Shown piece by piece: positions 5,759-8,270 of a DNA stretch of 8,270 bases. This DNA is from Microcaldota archaeon (GTDB lineage: Archaea; Micrarchaeota; Micrarchaeia; Anstonellales; VGKX01). The stretch lies in NCBI GenBank assembly GCA_021823945.1, contig JAKALW010000035.1, forward strand, positions 1 through 8,270, in the 5' to 3' direction. The notes under the pieces were generated by a model that did no database searches, had not been told where the DNA came from, and worked only from the letters and a program-made list of their open reading frames with translations. The translations under genes were made by a program, and so were the position numbers. Position 1 is the stretch's first letter. Every line of letters starts with the position of its first letter.

Positions 5759-5989
5759 TCATGGCTGCTTGCACGCTTTGGCATACGCCTGTTCCAAAGC
5801 TGCCGGCATCTTCACAGAGAACATTGATTCGACCATGGGCATGAGGCAAAAAGTAGAACCGTTGGCCCCTACTTTTCCGGGGCAGTTTTCAAAATTCTTG
5901 CAAAATACCCTCTGGCTTCCAGATTCCCTGGCTGCCTTGTCCTCCCTGAGGCAATTCGCCTGCTTGTTGGGGATAAGTATTTCTGCCAT
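5759..5989 (-). CDS. Small cysteine-containing protein in the scpAB operon, hypothetical
   Basis: 76 residues with no recognised family. The ATG follows the scpB stop by 15 bases and has GGGAG 7 bases upstream, and a terminator follows the stop, so it is most likely the third gene of the operon. Cysteines are at 13, 30, 36, 48 and 73; the block RVFCKNFENCPGK (27-39) and STFCLMP (45-51) could supply a metal site (C-x5-C-x11-C plus another Cys), but it is not a standard zinc ribbon. The tail (53-76) looks helical. No signal or membrane segment. An opposite-strand frame of similar length exists but has no start signals. Position suggests a role with, or expression alongside, SMC-ScpAB; that is inference. 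Confidence 0.65.
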   Translation of the reverse strand: MAEILIPNKQANCLREDKAARESGSQRVFCKNFENCPGKVGANGSTFCLMPMVESMFSVKMPAALEQAYAKACKQP

Positions 5990-6004
5990 TTAGCTGCTCC
6001 CGCC

Positions 6005-6460
6005 CTATTGGGGCTTTGAGAAGTATTCCTTGAACTTGTCTGTCGTGTGCAGGGATTTGCTCCTGCCCGCCTTTTTCTGGGTAATGAAGCCCTTTTCAAC
6101 AAGCTCCTTGACGTCCTGGTACACCGAGTCACCAAGCTGCTTTACCAGGCTCGACTTGAGCACGCCCTCCTTGTTGTTGATGTACGCAAGCGCCTTCAAA
6201 GCGTGCTGGGAAATCTCTGCGCTTTGCGCGAACGGCTTGACCTTGTCGAGGTACTCGCGCCTCACGCGCATGACGTATTTCCCATCCTCGAAAACAATCT
6301 GTATGGATGATTCCCTGGAATCGTAATCTGCAATCAGCCTCTTCACCACGCCCTCGACGTAGCCCGGCGCGGCCACGCCTATGAGCCTGCCAAGCTCAGA
6401 CACAGCAAGCGGCTTGGCGCTGATGAACAGCGCAGCCTCGACAATGCTTTCCTCTTTCAT
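6005..6460 (-). CDS. scpB: Segregation and condensation protein B
   Basis: 151 residues. ScpB is the KITE subunit that dimerises through winged-helix domains and binds the middle of the ScpA kleisin, completing the SMC condensin-like ring that organises and separates chromosomes. The N-terminal 'EESIVEAALFISAKPLAVSELGRLIG' is a hallmark. Residues 51-72 (SIQIVFEDGKYVMRVRREY) complete winged helix 1. The second runs from 'ISQHALKALAYINNKEGVLKSSLV' to KGFITQKKAGRSKSLHTT (83-140). It is somewhat shorter than most bacterial ScpBs, lacking their C-terminal acidic tail. The ATG lies one base past the scpA stop, with AAGGTAG just upstream inside scpA, so translational coupling is likely. Confidence 0.95.
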   Translation of the reverse strand: MKEESIVEAALFISAKPLAVSELGRLIGVAAPGYVEGVVKRLIADYDSRESSIQIVFEDGKYVMRVRREYLDKVKPFAQSAEISQHALKALAYINNKEGVLKSSLVKQLGDSVYQDVKELVEKGFITQKKAGRSKSLHTTDKFKEYFSKPQ

Positions 6461-6461
6461 T

Positions 6462-7349
6462 TTAAGCTACCTTTTGGCCCTGCGTCTTGCCAGCAATGCT
6501 TGCCACGTGCATTTCCTGGATTTTGGCAATGTTGTGGAGCTGTTTTTTTGCCTGCTTGATTTGCGGCTTCCCGCCGTTCCCCTCTGCCTGGGTTTCGGGT
6601 ATCCTGTATAGTATGATGTCGCCGAAGAACTTCTCCTGTATTAGCCCGATTTTCTGCTGCTGGGCAAGGTGCAAAGTCGGCAGGAGGAGGTAAATAGTCT
6701 TTATCGGCTCCGCGCCCTCAATCATGCTCGAGAAGAGCACGAACCCGTCCTTGTCCTTCATTGCCTCTATTTTTTTCATGACATTTCCCATCTCCTCCTC
6801 AATGTCGAATTCCGGGAGGACAATGTTGTACGACGGGACGTCAAGCTTTGTCTGGATGTGGGACTTCTTCTCAATCCTTTTCTTCTCGAATTCGAACGCG
6901 TCCTCGAGAGCGCCCATGAGCTCTTCAAGCGTGACCTGCCTTTTCGGGGGTATCCTGTCTGACAGTTCCAACTGCCCTATGGCGGCCACCTCGCCAAAGT
7001 CGCCTGAAAAATCGTCAAGTGTCGGCTGCGGGGCTATTTCTATCTTGAGCGCGTCGGACTTGTATTTGAGAAGTATTGACGCTGCGAGGACGAGGTTTGC
7101 CGACAGGCGCAAGTCAAGCTGCTTGAGCTCTTTGATGCGCGCCAGGTATTCCTCTGTTATGAAGACCACGTCTATGTTCCACGGGTCGAGCTTTTCCGAG
7201 AGGACAAGGTCGTAAAGCACCTCTTTCCATGTCGGGACCGAGCACATCTTCTCCAGATTGAGCCTTGAGTCGTGCGACTCCCCCGCATGCCCAAAACCGG
7301 GAGCGCTGGGTTTTTCTAAGGCAAAGCTCTCGATGTGCTGGTCAGCCAT
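6462..7349 (-). CDS. scpA: Segregation and condensation protein A (kleisin)
   Basis: 295 residues from the ATG at 7349. An in-frame TTG three codons earlier (7358) is less likely because a TATA box lies 28 bases ahead of the ATG, giving a leaderless start. ScpA is the kleisin that bridges the two SMC heads. The N-terminal head-binding helices are clear: 'TWKEVLYDLVLSEKLDPWNIDV..ITEEYLARIKELKQLDLRLSANLVLAASILLKYKSDAL' over residues 40-100. The acidic/variable linker follows (105-190), including the EELMGALEDAFEFEKKR helix expected to contact ScpB. The C-terminal winged helix is FVLFSSMIE...LLPTLHLAQQQKIGLIQEKFFGDIILYRI (203-250). Unusual points are a ~35-residue polar N-terminal extension and a ~45-residue Lys/Gln-rich tail after the winged helix. 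It is first in the operon with scpB. Confidence 0.95.
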   Translation of the reverse strand: MADQHIESFALEKPSAPGFGHAGESHDSRLNLEKMCSVPTWKEVLYDLVLSEKLDPWNIDVVFITEEYLARIKELKQLDLRLSANLVLAASILLKYKSDALKIEIAPQPTLDDFSGDFGEVAAIGQLELSDRIPPKRQVTLEELMGALEDAFEFEKKRIEKKSHIQTKLDVPSYNIVLPEFDIEEEMGNVMKKIEAMKDKDGFVLFSSMIEGAEPIKTIYLLLPTLHLAQQQKIGLIQEKFFGDIILYRIPETQAEGNGGKPQIKQAKKQLHNIAKIQEMHVASIAGKTQGQKVA

Positions 7350-7371
7350 GCCTTCCAATTGGATAAAAGAT

Positions 7372-7380
7372 GTTTTTATA
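7372..7380 (-). promoter_or_regulatory. TATA box of the scpA operon (leaderless)
   Basis: Minus-strand TATAAAAAC, flanked by AT-rich sequence in a GC-rich region, is the best TATA box in the window. Its centre is 26-28 bases from the ATG at 7349, so the message should begin at the start codon. The nearest upstream GTGCAACATTC repeat (7411-7421) lies about 35 bp behind it. Confidence 0.7.
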
Positions 7381-7407
7381 GTTAATTATTTGGCAGCGAA
7401 GCCTGAA

Positions 7408-7592
7408 CGCGTGCAACATTCTAGTCTAAACCACTTAACTAGGGTTAGAAATGAATGTAGCGTTCTTCTGTGTAAAGATGCCAAGAGTGCAACATTCCTT
7501 GGCAGCCTAAACCATTCCGCATGCAACGTTCCAAGCCGGCCACTTTACTACTTAGCCTATGCTAAGTGGTTTTGAAGTGAACGTTGCACGCG
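7408..7592. repeat. Cluster of GTGCAACRTTC repeats with inverted arms upstream of scpA
   Basis: An 11-bp unit recurs in the gap between the surface-protein gene and scpA: GTGCAACATTC at 7411, ATGTAGCGTTC (degenerate) at 7455, GTGCAACATTC at 7487, ATGCAACGTTC at 7521, and the inverse GAACGTTGCAC at 7579-7589. Direct copies are 44, 32 and 34 bp apart. Several copies are followed by TAAACCA(C/T)T or CCACTT. The outermost pair, 7408-7443 and 7556-7592, matches as an inverted repeat over 36-37 bp (30 identical positions, one gap). The last two copies form a nested inverted repeat of 10 perfect pairs (7522-7531 with 7579-7588) around a CTTAGC-CTAT-GCTAAG hairpin (7551-7566). TTGGCAGC also occurs twice (7390, 7499), 21-22 bp ahead of a unit. 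No open reading frame with gene-like features lies here. Role unknown. Confidence 0.75.
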
Positions 7593-7610
7593 CTGGTGCG
7601 TCGCCGCCAA

Positions 7611-8270
7611 TCAGTTCTGCGTGCTTGTGAATGTCAGAGTCGCAGTATTTGCCTGCGGCGGGCTGTCCGAGTTTATCCTGACAAGCACATATGCCCAAAT
7701 CGTGTCGGCAGTGTCCGCATAGGCAAGGGACGGGCACGCAGTTATGGGGGACGTGCCAATGTCCTGCATTGTAGCATTTATGCCAGGACAGGAATTGGTC
7801 TTGTTCTGCGCCCCAAACATCTGGAACAAGGGCGTTGAACCGCCTATGAACAAGGAAGCATTCTTGTCTGAAGCCACTGTTATGGAAACATTGACATTGC
7901 CCTGGTTTTCCACCAAGAAGCCAGTGTCGCCTCCTGTCACGTTTGAGGACTCGTTTGAAGTCAGGGTAATGGAACCTGCCGCTGGCGGAGTTACAGGAAT
8001 GAATGAGAACGCGCTGTTGTTCTTGGCGCTTGCTGTATAGACAGCAATCTGGTTTGTGGAAGTGATGTTTATCCCGAGCGTGCCGCTGGAATTCATTGGC
8101 GCGCCGCCAGCGCCTGAATAGGTTGGCGAGGTATTGGCCGCATAGCCTGAAAACCCGCTGACATTGAAAGTCAGCATATTTGTAGATTGGTTCCATGATA
8201 TGCCTGTGCATCTTGGCGCCAAGCAAACAGAGCCATTCGACACTATTGTGCTAAGGCTTGAAACAAACGG
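7611..8270 (-). CDS. Sequon-rich surface protein, C-terminal part only
   Basis: The frame is open from the right edge, so the gene starts outside; 219 residues are visible, ending ...TLTFTSTQN. The in-frame GTG at 8243 is not a credible start because coding-like sequence (PFVSSLSTI) continues upstream. The sequence is beta-rich and strongly Ser/Thr/Asn/Gly, with about 13 N-x-S/T sequons. It contains 'WNQSTNMLTFNVSGFSGYA' (26-43), a pattern that closes beta domains in archaeal secreted proteins, and a later 'ENQGNVNVSITV' Ig-like strand pair. Cysteines at 16, 21, 161 and 179 could form disulfides. No C-terminal anchor helix or sorting signal is present, so attachment must come from the missing N-terminus or from partners. 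Probably an S-layer-associated or adhesin-like protein; inference. The complementary-frame readings of this region are shadows. Confidence 0.85.
   Translation of the reverse strand, partial: PFVSSLSTIVSNGSVCLAPRCTGISWNQSTNMLTFNVSGFSGYAANTSPTYSGAGGAPMNSSGTLGINITSTNQIAVYTASAKNNSAFSFIPVTPPAAGSITLTSNESSNVTGGDTGFLVENQGNVNVSITVASDKNASLFIGGSTPLFQMFGAQNKTNSCPGINATMQDIGTSPITACPSLAYADTADTIWAYVLVRINSDSPPQANTATLTFTSTQN

Noticed and set aside
5769..5993. 74-residue plus-strand frame opposite the small Cys protein
   Set aside because: No ribosome site or promoter; the minus frame has a GGGAG site, operon spacing and a terminator.
6724..7215. 163-residue plus-strand frame
   Set aside because: Antisense Ser-rich shadow of scpA, whose family assignment is clear.
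7350..7358. TTG start for scpA
   Set aside because: The TATA spacing fits the ATG at 7349 and the TTG has no ribosome site.
7431..7456. Integron attC / recombination core site in the repeat cluster
   Set aside because: GTTAGAA does not fit the GTTRRRY core and no integrase or cassette structure is present.
7408..7592. CRISPR array
   Set aside because: Repeat units are only about 11 bp, degenerate, unevenly spaced and include one inverted copy; no cas genes are in view.
7552..8226. 224-residue minus-strand frame
   Set aside because: Cys/His/Arg-rich shadow of the surface-protein frame, which has the coherent beta-rich, sequon-rich sequence and is open to the edge.

Overview
The window looks archaeal, probably from a DPANN-type or related lineage; that placement is inference. 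The support is: an Sm-like (LSm) protein of archaeal type; a tRNA-Ala with the G3:U70 identity pair and no encoded CCA; TATA boxes 26-28 bases ahead of ATGs that have no useful Shine-Dalgarno (leaderless starts); strong GGGAG/GAGGTG sites inside operons; and sequon-rich secreted proteins. The ScpA/ScpB condensin partners occur in both archaea and bacteria.

Layout from the left. (1) A gene cut by the left edge (+, 3-1313) encodes a Lys/Glu-rich coiled coil, a four-cysteine zinc ribbon and a beta-rich C-terminal domain. (2) Converging on it are an arrestin-fold-like cytosolic protein (-, 1327-1788) and, upstream, a secreted lipoprotein (-, 1864-3237) with two copies of a CxxC domain, a DUF333-like domain and a Cys-rich tail. 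(3) Divergent from the lipoprotein is a nitroreductase-family flavoprotein (+, 3459-4136), separated by about 220 bp holding promoters for both directions and a perfect palindrome. (4) An exported Ig-like envelope protein (-, 4212-4955) converges on the nitroreductase and has its own leaderless promoter. (5) Bases 4956-5115 hold a short, strongly structured GC-rich stretch next to tRNA-Ala(GGC) (-, 5116-5187). (6) A two-helix membrane protein (-, 5230-5421) lies just downstream of the LSm gene (-, 5451-5678). (7) The chromosome-segregation operon scpA-scpB-small Cys protein (-, 7349 down to 5759) ends at a hairpin plus T-run terminator that abuts the LSm promoter. (8) A 252-bp gap upstream of scpA carries a cluster of degenerate GTGCAACRTTC repeats, four direct and one inverted, with a long imperfect inverted repeat around them. 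(9) The C-terminal part of a large glycan-site-rich surface protein (-, 7611-8270) runs off the right edge.

The best-defined functional unit is the SMC-ScpAB (condensin-type) segregation module: ScpA (kleisin) and ScpB (winged-helix KITE) are encoded one base apart, followed by an unrecognised 76-residue cysteine-containing protein. SMC itself is not in the window. The most unusual non-coding structure is the repeat cluster immediately upstream of scpA. It could be a binding array (scpAB regulator, segregation site or origin-type element) or a decayed small mobile element; the sequence alone does not decide. The remaining genes are mostly envelope or extracytoplasmic proteins and appear to be independent transcription units.
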